NCBI RefSeq assembly: GCF_019279795.1
Contig: NC_056735.1
Span: forward strand, 1,934,371,199-1,934,435,198
Reading direction: 5' to 3'
DNA length: 64,000 nt
DNA from: Protopterus annectens
Lineage: Eukaryota; Chordata; Ceratodontiformes; Protopteridae
In this document: one piece after another, positions 10,489 through 20,640 of the stretch
Position numbering within the stretch: position 1 is the first letter of the stretch
How the letters are laid out: every line of letters starts with the position of its first letter
Translations under genes and position numbers: made by a program
The notes under the pieces: generated by a model
What the model saw: the letters and a program-made list of their open reading frames with translations, nothing else
Told to the model about the DNA's origin: nothing
The model's database searches: none

Positions 10489-10978
10489 TGCCATATGCTG
10501 CCCGGTTAAAGAAAACCCAGCTCTACTCAGTGGCATACCACCTGCTCAGAGGCGATCTGTGCCTGACGTATAAAGCCATGTCCAACCTGGAATTAATGGA
10601 CATGCTGCACCTCAGAAAATCCAAATCCCATCGAGCTACGCGCTTGAGAGACTTGAACCTCAGCACTGAAATAAATAGGACATGCTGGAGGGACAGATTC
10701 ATAACCCAGAGGCTCCCTTCACTCTGGAATAAAATCCCAGTCCAGGTTAGGCAGAGTCCCTCATTGACTCTCTTCAAGAGGAATCTTGATGAGTGGATGG
10801 GAGATCGTAGGTTCACCCCGGGTATCACTTCTGTTTCACTGTTAGACAGAGGCACAGTATACTAACCCTGAAAAAGGGCATAGCAAAATTCATTTAAAAT
10901 GGGTGGTGAAAGCCAAACACACTCTGGCTAGGCTTATAAATGCCCTAGGGCAGCTAGCCTAGTATGAACCTATGAACC

Positions 10979-11205
<227 letters not shown>

Positions 11206-11224
11206 TTTATATATGTTTACTATT

Positions 11225-11715
11225 AAAATTGCGAAGGACAAAAAAAAAAAAACTTTCATTTAATCGACCCACAACACTGAACATTGAACACTGACTAGGT
11301 CAGTATGTTTAACATCATGCCGATTAGTCAACATACTGTTTCCTCTACACCTTTCAAAACAGTAACATAAATCCTAGTTGTCAGCAGTATGAAAGTACTG
11401 CATAACACTGAACTACATGTTTGTGCAGGGGGCAAGCCCCCCCTGTATCCCCACCATGGGGATCTGGAACCCCCACACCCCTTGCAAATTATATATTCCA
11501 TCTTTGAGATCGACCTACTGTGGGTAAAAGTGTAAATTTCCCAATCCAAACTGTAATGCAATATAAGATCGACCACATATGTGCAAATGCACAGTGCAGT
11601 CACTGAACCGGGATTCGCACACCTGAATGTTCATCAACATGGGATTCAGTCAACTGTAAGTCGACACCCATGGTCCCATGATCACCAAACCTTCACCCAT
11701 AATTTTGATGGCAAA

Positions 11716-11718
<3 letters not shown>
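11225..11718. other. Non-coding segment with the shared GC-clamp/CGAGATCG core module
   Basis: At about 11422-11535 the order is GGGGGCAAGCCCCCCC, ACCCCCACACCCC, TTATATATTCC, GAGATCG, CTACTGTGGG, AAATTTCCC. The same order recurs at 47.2 and 63.07 kb inside MITEs, and degenerately at 14.56 and 17.69 kb. No clear terminal inverted repeats are found for this copy; probably a non-autonomous DNA transposon. Confidence 0.45.
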
Positions 11719-11779
<61 letters not shown>

Positions 11780-11781
11780 AT
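11719..11781. repeat. (AT)n microsatellite, left flank of the MULE
   Basis: About 58 bp of AT ending in CTATA immediately before the transposon terminus. Confidence 0.97.
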
Positions 11782-11782
11782 A

Positions 11783-11872
11783 GGATACTTCAGTAGACTG
11801 AAATACCAAAAACATGACATTCAGAACACCAAGGCGAAATAACTGATCTCCCACTATCATGAACGTTCACAA
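11783..11872 (+). repeat. MULE left terminal inverted repeat
   Basis: Matches the reverse complement of 14044-14135 from the terminal GG through GAACGTTCACAA. Landmarks: GACATTCAGAACACCAAG and AACTGATCTCCCACTATCA. Two bases are missing near the tip compared with the right end. Confidence 0.92.
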
Positions 11873-12048
11873 TAGCGAAATGCCATATAACCATCACTAA
11901 GCATGTAGAGCAGCAAAAACTGCAAATAATAACAGTCCGCTTAGCTGTGAATAGTTTAACTAGCAATATCATGCCACTATAGCACTAATAGTAATGAATA
12001 CACACTTGCACAGAATGTTACTAATTTATATGTCATTAGTAAGAATAA

Positions 12049-13204
12049 ATGGTGAACTACTCTTTACACCTTGTGCTCCACACAGAGAACAATATGACAG
12101 AAGTAAATATAGAGGCTCCTGGATTGTTAGGTAATATTTACCAAACTGTATCATCCCAAAAAGGCAAGCAGCTCCTTGTTAGTAGATGGTTACTTATACC
12201 ACTTGGAAAGGACAAGGAACTGAAAACGGTACTGGGGACGTAAATATAAAATATCTCAGGGTTGCAAAGGGAGAGCCATAACAACAATCATGCCCAACAG
12301 AGCTAGATTAGATAAGTCAGTTTCACATCACCATCCAGTGGATTGTGGAGAAGTGGAGAGATATGTAGCATGTCATGATTTGAAGGTGAGAGCTAAGTAT
12401 AGCAGGGAAACCCATGTTTACTGATGGAAGATGCCTTAGCATCAACTTCTTTCGATACAATCCATAGTATACCACACAGGAAAGCACTGCTGCAACAAGT
12501 GGGCTGTGTAAGAAGAAAGACTGGTCTAAGGGATGGCAATGAAGAGTTAATGTTACATAATATAGATTTTGCTGACTATCCACTTAAGACTGGAATGTTT
12601 ATTAGTAAACTAATGTCTGATCCAAGCACAGATACTAACATACTTTTATTTACAACACTAAACAGTTTATATGATTTGAGCCCTGCATCTATTTGGCTTA
12701 TGGACGGGACATTCTTTAGTAAAGGTGTAACCATAAGGCAATTCTACAGTGTTCATGGTATAGTTAAGTATGGTACCCACAGTAAAGCTTTTCCCTTGCA
12801 ATTTTCACTTATATCAAAGAAGTTACTAAAGTCATATAACTACCTATGGCACTGCATATTTCATCTATTATCTGAGAATGGTTTTGATGTGGAAGTACGT
12901 TACGTCTTGTTCGATTTTGAAACTGCCGCCCTTAAAAGTGTTAGGTTGAATGTACCTGGTGCTCATTCTAAAGGTTGCTTATTTCACTTCGGGCAGAACT
13001 TATGACGGAAAGTTCAGGCATTAAGTTTAGCATCATTGTACAATAATAAACAATCATTCCACTTGGCTATCAAAAGCCTTGTTGCCGTAGCATTCCTTAA
13101 AGGGTCTGAAGTGCATTCTACTTTTCAATTACTGAAAGAATCATTTTCTATAGAAGGGAGGGATATTTTAAAATTTTTCTCAGACTGGTATGTGCATGGG
13201 AAGT
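12049..13204 (+). pseudogene. FLYWCH zinc finger plus MULE transposase, frameshifted
   Basis: First frame from ATG 12049 includes NIYQTVSSQKGKQLLV. After a frameshift near 12185 the FLYWCH finger continues as DGYLYHLERTRN, YWGRKY, QGCKGRA and SVSHHHP (to about 12345). The first zinc Cys (W-x-C) appears replaced by Arg. A second shift leads to the transposase at 12424-13005: IWLMDGTFFSKG (first catalytic Asp), YVLFDFETAAL (second Asp) and HSKGCLFHFGQNL (the conserved C-x-x-H). The stop at 13003 sits where MULEs have Trp (QNL-W-RKVQ), and the frame stays open to 13204. The C-terminal Glu region is decayed. Role: cut-and-paste transposition through the flanking TIRs; clearly inactive. Confidence 0.88.
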
Positions 13205-14043
13205 AGAGCAAATTTAACACCAGAACCTCTTCAAGTGTAAGGTTTCCCCCACTATTCCCAATTTGTTTCTGGAACATTAGTGACTTAAATGATTTATTCA
13301 TGCCATGAACACAGAACTCCATAGAAAGTGTATGAGACTTAAATGTCCCCTTGGTGAAAGGGGTACAGACTTCTCCATGTTATCTGATTTAGTGAGAGAT
13401 GACATTTGAATGGCAACAGGCTGACTTCCTTCACCTAAAAACAGAAAGCTGATTTTAAGGCATCAGCAATTTGCAACTGTGTTGGCTAATAAAGAGACTT
13501 ATTCACCTCTTGAGTTTGTAGTAGCGATGGCTAAACTTCTGAAAATGTGAGCACTGTCACTTTAACTTTCACCATATCACATACGTGCTGCGAGGTATTC
13601 TGGGATATACCATGAAATGGGGTTATGAAGTTTGCTGACTAATGCAACAGGTATTCTTATGGACATACATACTTCACATCACGTCTTTCTTATGGCTATC
13701 AGGCAGTTATATACTAGATTTCATAGGAAACATATGTGTATGTTCCTTAAACTTCTGCCGTGAATGATAATTATTTCTCAATACAACTGCAGCAGTGGAC
13801 TTTGGAATGTTGGATATATGTATGTTAACACTTGTTGGTTACACAATACATTTGTTGCTGGGATCATTAGTTTTTTGCTTAATTGCTGAATGCTGAAAAG
13901 GAAACACTATGATAATGATGCGGGAACTAAGTGTGGCCAAGCTAATGATTTATAACAGTATATTATACTATGTCACTTCACTCCGTGTTGGATTCGTTAT
14001 GTGTCTGTCGGTGTTATGAATTTCGTACTAGTGATAGTTGGTG

Positions 14044-14135
14044 TTGTGAACGTTCGTGATAGTGGGAGATCAGTTATTTCGTCTTGGTGTTCTGAATGTC
14101 GTGCTTTTGGTATTTCGGTCTACTAAAGTAGACCC
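14044..14135 (-). repeat. MULE right terminal inverted repeat
   Basis: Better-preserved end. Read inward it starts GGGTCTACTTTAGTAGACC, which is itself an 8-bp-arm palindrome at the very tip, a possible transposase-binding hairpin. Confidence 0.92.
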
Positions 14136-14136
14136 A

Positions 14137-14393
14137 TATATATATATATATATATATAGATATATATATATATATATCTAGATATATATATATGTATAAT
14201 TATATAGATTAGACAGATATCAATATCTAGATCCAGTGTAAAATAATGAGTATGTGCAATGATTGCAAAATATTGAGGAGAATCAAACAGCAGAGAAAGT
14301 GTGTGTGTGTGTGTGTGTGTGTGTGTCTGTCTGTCTGTGTGTGTGTGTATAAATATATATCTATCTATCTATAAATATATATATATCTATATA

Positions 14394-14450
<57 letters not shown>

Positions 14451-14480
14451 ATATATACACATATATATATAGATAGATAG
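14137..14480. repeat. Compound (AT)n/(GT)n/(TATC)n microsatellites
   Basis: AT 14137-14190, GT about 14300-14350, AT/TATC 14352-14475, with about 100 bp of unassigned sequence between the first two. Confidence 0.9.
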
Positions 14481-14498
14481 ATTCATACATACACATCT

Positions 14499-14702
14499 GT
14501 TTTGCATGGTGAAAGCACCTCTGCATGCTCCCTTATTTGTGATGCTGCACAGCCAACAGCCCTTGTTAATTATATATACTATATACTTGCACTACCGTGG
14601 GGAAAGGGCATGTCCCCTAACACCACTGTTCTGCAATTTTGCTGAAAAGCCAGTACCACTGATATTGAATCACATTTACTGGCTTTTTCACCAGGCAAGA
14701 AA
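14499..14702. mobile_element. About 200-bp MITE-like element with short TIRs
   Basis: Left end TTTTGCATGGTGAAAGC (about 14499) matches the reverse complement of TTTTCACCAGGCAAGA (about 14686-14702) over roughly 13 bp with one mismatch. The interior holds a degenerate form of the shared core (TTATATATACT, CTACCGTGGGGAAAGGGCAT, TCCCC). Bounded on both sides by microsatellite. No coding capacity. Confidence 0.45.
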
Positions 14703-14721
14703 AAAATCAAATAAATGAAAT

Positions 14722-14724
<3 letters not shown>

Positions 14725-14771
<47 letters not shown>
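14725..14771. repeat. (AT)n microsatellite
   Basis: Abuts the 3' tail of the reverse CR1 fragment. Confidence 0.97.
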
Positions 14772-14773
<2 letters not shown>

Positions 14774-15290
14774 TTCATAGGTTCATAGGCTGGTACTTGG
14801 CCCTAGAGCCTATACAAGCCTAGCCATAACAATTCCCTGGATATTTCTTCCCACGATATTTACTTCCCTGGTCCCCTGTCTAGCAGGACGACTGATGAGA
14901 TCCCCGGGGTGAATTTCCTATCTCCCATCCAATCATCAAGGTTCCTTTTGAAGAGGGCCAAGGAGCCGCTCTGCTTGACATGTATGGGAAGTCTGTTCCA
15001 GAGTCTGGGGAGTCTCTGGGACAGGAACCTATCCCTCCAGCATGTTTTGTTCATTGTGATGACAAGGTTTAGATCCCTGGAGTGTGTGGCTCTGAGGGAT
15101 TTGGATTTCTTTAAGTGGAGTATGTCCAACAGCTCATGGTTTGACATGGTCTTGTATGTTAAGCAGAGATTACCTCTGAGTAGATGATATGCCACAGAGT
15201 ATAGCTGGAGTTTTTTTAGACTGTCAGAATAGGGCATCTGCTTTAGGCCTGTAATTCTTTTAGTGAGGTATTTCTGCAGCCTTTCCAGCA
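14772..15290 (-). mobile_element. CR1-like LINE copy 3, 3' fragment
   Basis: Minus strand. ORF2 C-terminal domain from LERLQKYLTKRITGLKQMPY to FTPGISSVVLLDRG (15290 down to 14860), containing LQLYSVAYHLLRGNLCLTY and MNKTCWRDRFLSQRLP. The 3' UTR stem-loop (14787-14823) and AACCTATGAACCTAT tail end at the (AT)n run. The 5' truncation point abuts a (CA)n run, so the fragment sits between CA and AT arrays, as if inserted into a compound microsatellite. Reading frame is largely open, suggesting moderate age. Confidence 0.92.
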
Positions 15291-15308
15291 CACACACACA
15301 CACACACA

Positions 15309-15373
<65 letters not shown>
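15291..15373. repeat. (CA)n microsatellite
   Basis: About 80 bp of CA followed by degenerate TATC/TAGC-type repeats to about 15480. Confidence 0.97.
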
Positions 15374-15374
<1 letters not shown>

Positions 15375-15480
15375 CATATATCTATAGCTAAATCTATCTA
15401 TATAGATAGATAGCTACACACAGATATAGACAGATATAGCTATAGCTGTAGCTATAGAAGCAGATACAGAAGATACTGAT

Positions 15481-16499
15481 GCAGGTATAGCTAGAGTTAT
15501 AGATATACATATAGACATAAGTAAATGTATATGGATTCAGAACAAAATAATGAGTACAATCAATTTTCACTGATCTTTCTAAATAATCTAGAAGTGATAT
15601 ATAGACACATTTGTTCTAATAATTGATAAATAACCTAAAATGGTTTGCTACATGTGTTTTATAAAATCTGGGAGTGATCTTAGAAAAACAATTGCAATAC
15701 CTTCAGCACAGTCCACAGTATCAGGTTAATAAAATGTTTTGAAGAGCACAAAAGCTTTATATTTTATTTATGATCTTGTTAAATTGGAATACAAAATAAT
15801 GATTTTTTATATCATTTGCTACTATAGAAGACGCGCAAGTGTGAAATTTTAGAAAGAAAAAAAAAACAGTAATCTAAATACAGGTGTACAAAATTGCTGA
15901 ACTGATGCAGATTTCTCCACCTTGTGGTGGAAGTGAGCACAGTTTCATAGTTTTATATATGCTCTGCCAGCATTCATGATATAATAGTTCTTTTTCCTCC
16001 TCTGTGAATAGTAATGTTTATTAATTCCTGAGTAGTGTAATATTTTTTCGTGCAAATACTAAGCTGTTTCTTTGTTGAACAGATTCATATTCACATTTTT
16101 GTGGAAGCCACAGAACTATGAATTATTTCAAACTTGTGATGGCATTTCTATACTTGTAGTTACAACTAAAAAGCCACTGATCACTTCTCAGCAAATGCCT
16201 TTACTACAGTTTATTGTAAAATGAATCCGTGCATATCAAACAATAGCATAGCATGGACTGTTATTGTCAGCTGACTCCGGGTCTGAATAAACTTCTTTAT
16301 GAACAGCAAAGAATGAGCTTTGGATTAAGCCTGTGGCTTATGCAACTGCATCTGTGTCCATTGCTACTTCTGATGTTTCTATGTGCATATGTAGGAAATG
16401 TACTTATCTGCATAGTTATTTCAACTATTTCCTCTTTGATCTACTGGATGGGAGCTGAAGACCAACACTGCATAAAGCAGACTTGTTATATCACATACA
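15481..16499. other. Unassigned AT-rich DNA
   Basis: No element recognised. The ORF at 16253-16606 has no family resemblance and runs into an antisense CR1 fragment. Confidence 0.5.
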
Positions 16500-16945
16500 T
16501 ACATACAAATATTTCAAGCATGGGCATTGATGCCCTTCTAGCTTGCCAATATACCAAAACACTTGTTCCCATAATAAGTGTCCAGACTGTTCTTAAAAAT
16601 ATCTAAACTAGTACTTGCTTTAATGTAGTTTGGTAGTCTGTCCCATGCATCAGCTACTCTGTCAGAGTACCAATTAGTGCACTTCTCATTCCTAAAGAGT
16701 CTTACACACAGGTTGTCTGATGATTCTCTAGTACTTTTTATTAACCCCGAACATTCCCAGAGGTAGTTGTCACTAAATCCTCTATATACTTGAATAAGAT
16801 CTCCTCTTAGATATCTATAAGAGACACCGTACAAGGTCAGATATTTTAGTCATTCATAATAACTTAAATTTTCACATTCATGGATACCCTTGGTATATTT
16901 CCATTGTACTCTCTCCAGTTTACTCCCACCTCACAGCAGTTCATT
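16500..16945 (-). mobile_element. Divergent CR1-like LINE 3' fragment (different subfamily)
   Basis: Minus-strand reading 16940 to 16538 gives KLERVQWKYTKGI, LTLYGVSYRYLRGDLIQVYR, NWYSDRVADAWDRLP and SLDIFKNSLDTYYG. This is the C-terminal LINE domain corresponding to the other copies' SVAYHLLRGDLCLTY and LWNKIP..LFKRNLD regions, but clearly diverged. No TATGAACC tail; it ends near an ACATACATAC run. Represents an older or separate lineage. Confidence 0.75.
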
Positions 16946-17346
16946 TTTATGTCAATGCTAATATTTTTATGTACTATTAAAAATAATTATGCATGTGTAT
17001 ATTTGAGTTATTTATTTAAAACAGGTAAAATCAATTGGACACAGTTGTCACTTTTAATGGATGATAGAAAAACTTTTGTCATATTCACTATTATTTAATA
17101 TGCAAATGTAGACTGAGGAAATCCAACAATGATCTGTACAATGTTCAGCAGTTTCATCTTGCAGCATCATATCATGAATGACTTCAGGCTGATTTAATGT
17201 TATGAAGTGGAGGTATGGAAACTATCAAAAAGTTGCACCAAATGCAACTCTTGAACCTATTTTTAAAGAATATATTGTCCTAAAATTATGTCTTATGTCT
17301 TGGATATAAAGATACAAAAATGTAATTCATTACTATTTTGAGTGCA
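16946..17346. other. Unassigned AT-rich DNA
   Basis: Nothing recognised. Confidence 0.45.
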
Positions 17347-17622
<276 letters not shown>

Positions 17623-17830
17623 CGTGTGTGTATTCACATTTGTCAAAACACCCGGATATTGATGTTCCTTGCACCACCAACACCTCACACTCACTGCTAC
17701 TCATATATACTAACCCTAAGATTGCATAACAATGGGCAAAAGGCATATTCCCCAACACTGAAAACTGTCCAGTCTTACACATCTGTTGACCAGTCACATA
17801 GGTATAGATAGAAAATAGACTGCACACAGC
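17623..17830. other. Degenerate copy of the shared MITE core
   Basis: CATATATACTAACCCTAAG, then AATGGGCAAAAGGCATATTC and CCCC follow the same order as the modules at 11.4, 14.6, 47.2 and 63.1 kb, without a preserved GC clamp. No TIRs identified. Confidence 0.3.
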
Positions 17831-17851
17831 TTTCTGACTATACTTGCAAAA

Positions 17852-18098
17852 ATGTCATTCTTACCTAAACATGGATTCTGGTCTATCAACATTTTTATGG
17901 CTACCCTGTTCAGTCTCATTGGTAACATTCTGCTGAACATAGACAAAGGTTTCTATGTAGTTACGGTCATTGTCAACCTCACCAAAGCCTTTGGCTTAGT
18001 AGATCACAGCCTCCTATTGAACTGTCTTATCCCCAGTTGCATTACCCTGCAGATTCTACCATGGTTCAATAGTTTCTTGCTTAGTCAACAGATAAAAG
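17852..18098 (+). pseudogene. L2-like LINE RT, 5' part (interrupted)
   Basis: VIVNLTKAFGLVDHSLLLNC (about 17965-18025; corresponds to the RT motif A 'D-L-S-K-A-F-D..DH..L') and ILPWFNSFLLSQQIK run straight into the insertion point at 18098. The RT resumes at 19439 on the far side. First catalytic Asp is changed to Asn in this copy. Confidence 0.72.
18085..18098 (+). repeat. 14-bp target-site duplication, left
   Basis: TCAACAGATAAAAG, identical to 19425-19438; the flanking bases on either side differ. Confidence 0.9.
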
Positions 18099-18114
18099 CA
18101 CAAAAATCAACCTC

Positions 18115-18637
18115 TAACCAAAAATCACCAAAAATCCAATAAATCCAAACCGAAGGAAATTCAAGCAAAAAGATGAAGAGCATCTTCCATTTATTAGCAC
18201 GTCCTGGTACCTCGGCAATTCGCCTTCAGTGGAACAATTAATCATGCAAAAACATCTTTTTTATATATCTAAAACAATTAAATCATTAGCCAATGATATT
18301 GGCCATTAGAAATACAAACAAAGTGTCATTGAATGCAATTTTTATAATGCAAAATGCTCTAATAAAACTATTCTAGTTGAATATACTTGATACAAAATAC
18401 AAAACTTAATAAAAACATTCATATAAATATGTCAATGCAATACTAAACATATATATATATATATATATATGAATAAATACAATTTGTTAAATACAAATCG
18501 AGCAAAACACAAGCAAACACTGACTGACAGTTAGACTATAATGCCACTATCCAAGTTCATTCCCCTGGGGTGTAGTGTGTGAGAGCCATAAATCATTATA
18601 TATTCCAATCTACTTAATTTGGTTTTGAAATTACCTA
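18115..18637 (-). repeat. Left arm of the PLE palindrome
   Basis: Reverse-complementary to 18927-19424. Shared landmarks: ACAAATCGAGCAAAACACAA, CATTCCCCT and GCACGTCCTGG. It extends about 25 bp further at the outer end than the right arm. Confidence 0.9.
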
Positions 18638-18860
18638 CACAAAAATGTGGTCTAGCCAAAACACTAAAAATAAACCCATCAATATTGCCACTGTGCGTTT
18701 TAACAAAATGAGAAGCTACAGGACTGTCCATATTACCCCTTCTAATATCCCCTAGATGTTCAAGAATGCAGATTTTAACCTTCCTAGTAGTTTGTCCCAC
18801 ATACCATAGGGACCTGGCACAATCACAACCTAAAATATAAACAACCCCAGATGATGAACA
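18531..18860 (-). pseudogene. PLE GIY-YIG endonuclease C-terminal fragment
   Basis: Minus strand. VVYILGCDCARSLWYVGQTT (about 18840-18780) gives the GIY..YVG core of a GIY-YIG nuclease, followed by RKVKICILEHLGDIRRG, PVASHFVKTHSG, FSVLARPHF and KLSRLEYIMIYG, closing with RGMNLDSGIIV and a stop at 18531. These are the usual C-terminal blocks of Penelope-like proteins (R..EH, H....H, E...I..L, GLN). The open stretch is about 110 residues; the RT upstream is missing. It would nick target DNA to prime reverse transcription. Confidence 0.82.
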
Positions 18861-18926
18861 ATCAAATTTCTCAAAGGCTAAATTTTATTTTTCCATTTAT
18901 TTTTTTTCCATGTAGGTTGCTAACCT

Positions 18927-19424
18927 TTCAAAACTGAATTAAGTAGATTGGAATATAGAATGATTTATGGCATCAGACACTACACCCGAGGGGAATGAAC
19001 TTGGACAAGTGGCATTATAGTCTGACTGTCAGTCAGTGTTTGCTTGTGTTTTGCTCGATTTGTATTTAACAAATTGTATTTATTCACATATATATGTTTA
19101 GTATTGCATTGACATATTTATATGACTGTTTTTATTAAGTTTTGTATTTTGTATCAAGTATATTCAACGAGCATAGTTCTATTAGAGCATTTTGCATTAT
19201 AAAAATTGCATTCAATGGCACTTTGTTTGTATTTCTAATGTCCAATATCATTGGCTAATGATTTAATTGTTTTAGATATATAAAAAAATATGTTTTTGCA
19301 AGATTAATTGTTCCACTGAAGGCAAATTGTCGAGGTGCCAGGACGTGCTAACAAATGGAAAATTTTCTTCATCTTTTTGCTTGAATTTCCTTCGGTTTGG
19401 ATTTTTTTAATTTTTGGTGTTTTC
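18927..19424 (+). repeat. Right arm of the PLE palindrome
   Basis: Starts within the same GIY-YIG region (RLEYRMIYG) and runs through the 3' UTR to the insertion edge. About 90% identical to the left arm by eye. Confidence 0.9.
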
Positions 19425-19438
19425 TCAACAGATAAAAG
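19425..19438 (+). repeat. 14-bp target-site duplication, right
   Basis: TCAACAGATAAAAG, identical to 18085-18098. Confidence 0.9.
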
Positions 19439-20165
19439 TATAGCTATATAGAGTTCACCTTCATCCACTCCCCTTACCGTAACAGTTCCAGGAGGCTGAA
19501 TCTTTTCTCCTCTGTGTTTCTCATTATTTGTCAACAAACTCCCTGCTGACCTCCCCAACTCAATGCATACAGATAACATGATCTTTTACAAATTAGCCCA
19601 TAATGTTCATTTTATTAATTTACACTTAGAAGACATACTTAAATATCTGTCTATCTGGCACACTAAAAAATTGCTTATACTCAATAAAACAAAAAGAAAA
19701 AAAAAAAAAAAGAACATGCTCTTTGCATTTAAAGGTATATTGACCTAACTAAATATACCATACAGTACAGCCTCAATGGTTATATAGAAATAACCTTCAA
19801 CTTCTTATGGCTTGGGGTTTGGTTAGATTAAAGCCTAGACTTAGACAGATATCACAAAAATTCAATGAAAATAAACTCACTCCACTTTTGGTTGTGGAAA
19901 TTTAATTTTTCCACATCCTAGCAATCAAAAAACAGCAGAGGTGAGAGAATTATCTATGTCTAACTACAATTTAGGTTCCCTCTTTTTGCTTATGCCTCCA
20001 CAAAAAAAAAAAAATCTCGAAAGCCCTGCAGACAATAGTCGATAATATACTATATAGAATTTGTCTCCATAGAACTCACACAGTAACACCACTGCTCTAT
20101 TATGCACAAAGCCTGCTGATTTCCCATCACTAAAAGAAGCATCGTACTTCTGTTATCATATATAT

Positions 20166-20208
<43 letters not shown>

Positions 20209-20570
20209 TATATATATAGATATATATATATATATAGATATATATAGATATAGATATAGATATATATATATATATATATATATATAGATATATATATATA
20301 TATATATGCACTTTGCCTGCATTTGCCAACAAACTCTCAAAGAACCCTTACTATAAGCACAGGAAGACCTCTAAGAACAGCCCCACACTTGCACCTCCAA
20401 GAAAAAACTGCATATCACCAACTACTCCTCTAATTTAGACTTTCAAATCTCAGAGTCCCTCCCATCATCTCTAAGGGAAATCAATACCTTCATTAAATTA
20501 AGTCACATGTTGAAAAAATGCTTATATGAGCAAACCAAATGCCAATCGTTCCTAAAAGGTAACATTACTT
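19439..20570 (+). pseudogene. L2-like LINE RT and C-terminal part (continuation)
   Basis: Continues the RT cut at 18098. Degenerate VPQGS-like block at about 19475-19500, then MHTDNMIFYKLAHN (19563; the YADD-type box appears as H-T-D-N), LEDILKYLSIWHTKKLLIL (19624-19680), and a C-terminal region (about 20080-20570) with LLYYAQS and FIKLSHMLKKCLYEQT. Interrupted again by an (AT)n array at 20157-20307. Assignment to L2 or a near relative is from motif spacing; moderate. Confidence 0.62.
20157..20307. repeat. (AT)n/(AGATAT)n microsatellite
   Basis: About 150 bp, inside the L2-like remnant. Confidence 0.96.
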
Positions 20571-20591
20571 GAGCCATCAATAAATGTTTTA

Positions 20592-20640
20592 GCATGTGGC
20601 GACTCCTAACCGGGAAAAGCCGAAAGACAACAACAACTTG
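20592..20640 (+). mobile_element. tRNA-derived SINE, 3' tail fragment
   Basis: TGTGGCGACTCCTAACCGGG and AAAGCCGAAAGACAACAACA match the tail of the complete copy at 27612-27846 (opposite strand). Only the last ~50 bp are present. Confidence 0.75.

Larger units (their letters stand above)
9856..10978 (+). mobile_element. CR1-like LINE copy 2, 3' fragment, interrupted by a PLE
   Basis: Starts abruptly in ORF2 at VIPFGKNKVPTNYHIGGNPL and runs through the RT thumb and C-terminal domain (10467-10865: LCLTYKAMSNLELMDMLHL, INRTCWRDRFITQRLPSLW, LFKRNLDEWMGDRRFTPGI). A 3' UTR stem-loop (10928-10962) and TATGAACC tail (to 10978) follow. Very similar to the copy at 39.8-43.95 kb in protein and 3' UTR, so it is young relative to other copies. 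It is split at 10215/10489 by a 273-bp insertion with an 11-bp target duplication. (AT)n runs abut both ends, implying insertion into an (AT)n array. Confidence 0.92.
11783..14135 (+). mobile_element. FLYWCH-MULE (Mutator-like) DNA transposon, 2.35 kb, decayed
   Basis: Delimited by long terminal inverted repeats (11783-11872 and 14044-14135, about 90% identical) and encoding a FLYWCH zinc finger followed by a MULE-family transposase. Both ends abut (AT)n runs, so a target duplication cannot be distinguished from the flanking repeat. The coding region has a frameshift and several stops. Nearly all TIR differences are transitions, several at CpG, suggesting mutational decay after methylation. 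It is the only element here encoding a recognisable DDE transposase, and a candidate source for the MITEs with similar termini. Confidence 0.9.
18099..19424 (-). mobile_element. Palindromic Penelope-like element insertion
   Basis: A 1,326-bp insertion into an L2-like RT with exact 14-bp target duplications. It consists of two oppositely oriented 3' ends of the same PLE: a minus-strand copy (18099 to about 18890) keeping the GIY-YIG nuclease region, and a shorter plus-strand copy (18927-19424). The two share about 500 bp as an imperfect inverted repeat with an approximately 290-bp spacer. Such head-to-head 5'-truncated arrangements are reported for PLEs. No RT domain is present. Confidence 0.87.

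Noticed and set aside
16253-16606. 117-codon ORF with a hydrophobic segment
   Set aside because: Runs antisense into a CR1 fragment and has no family match.
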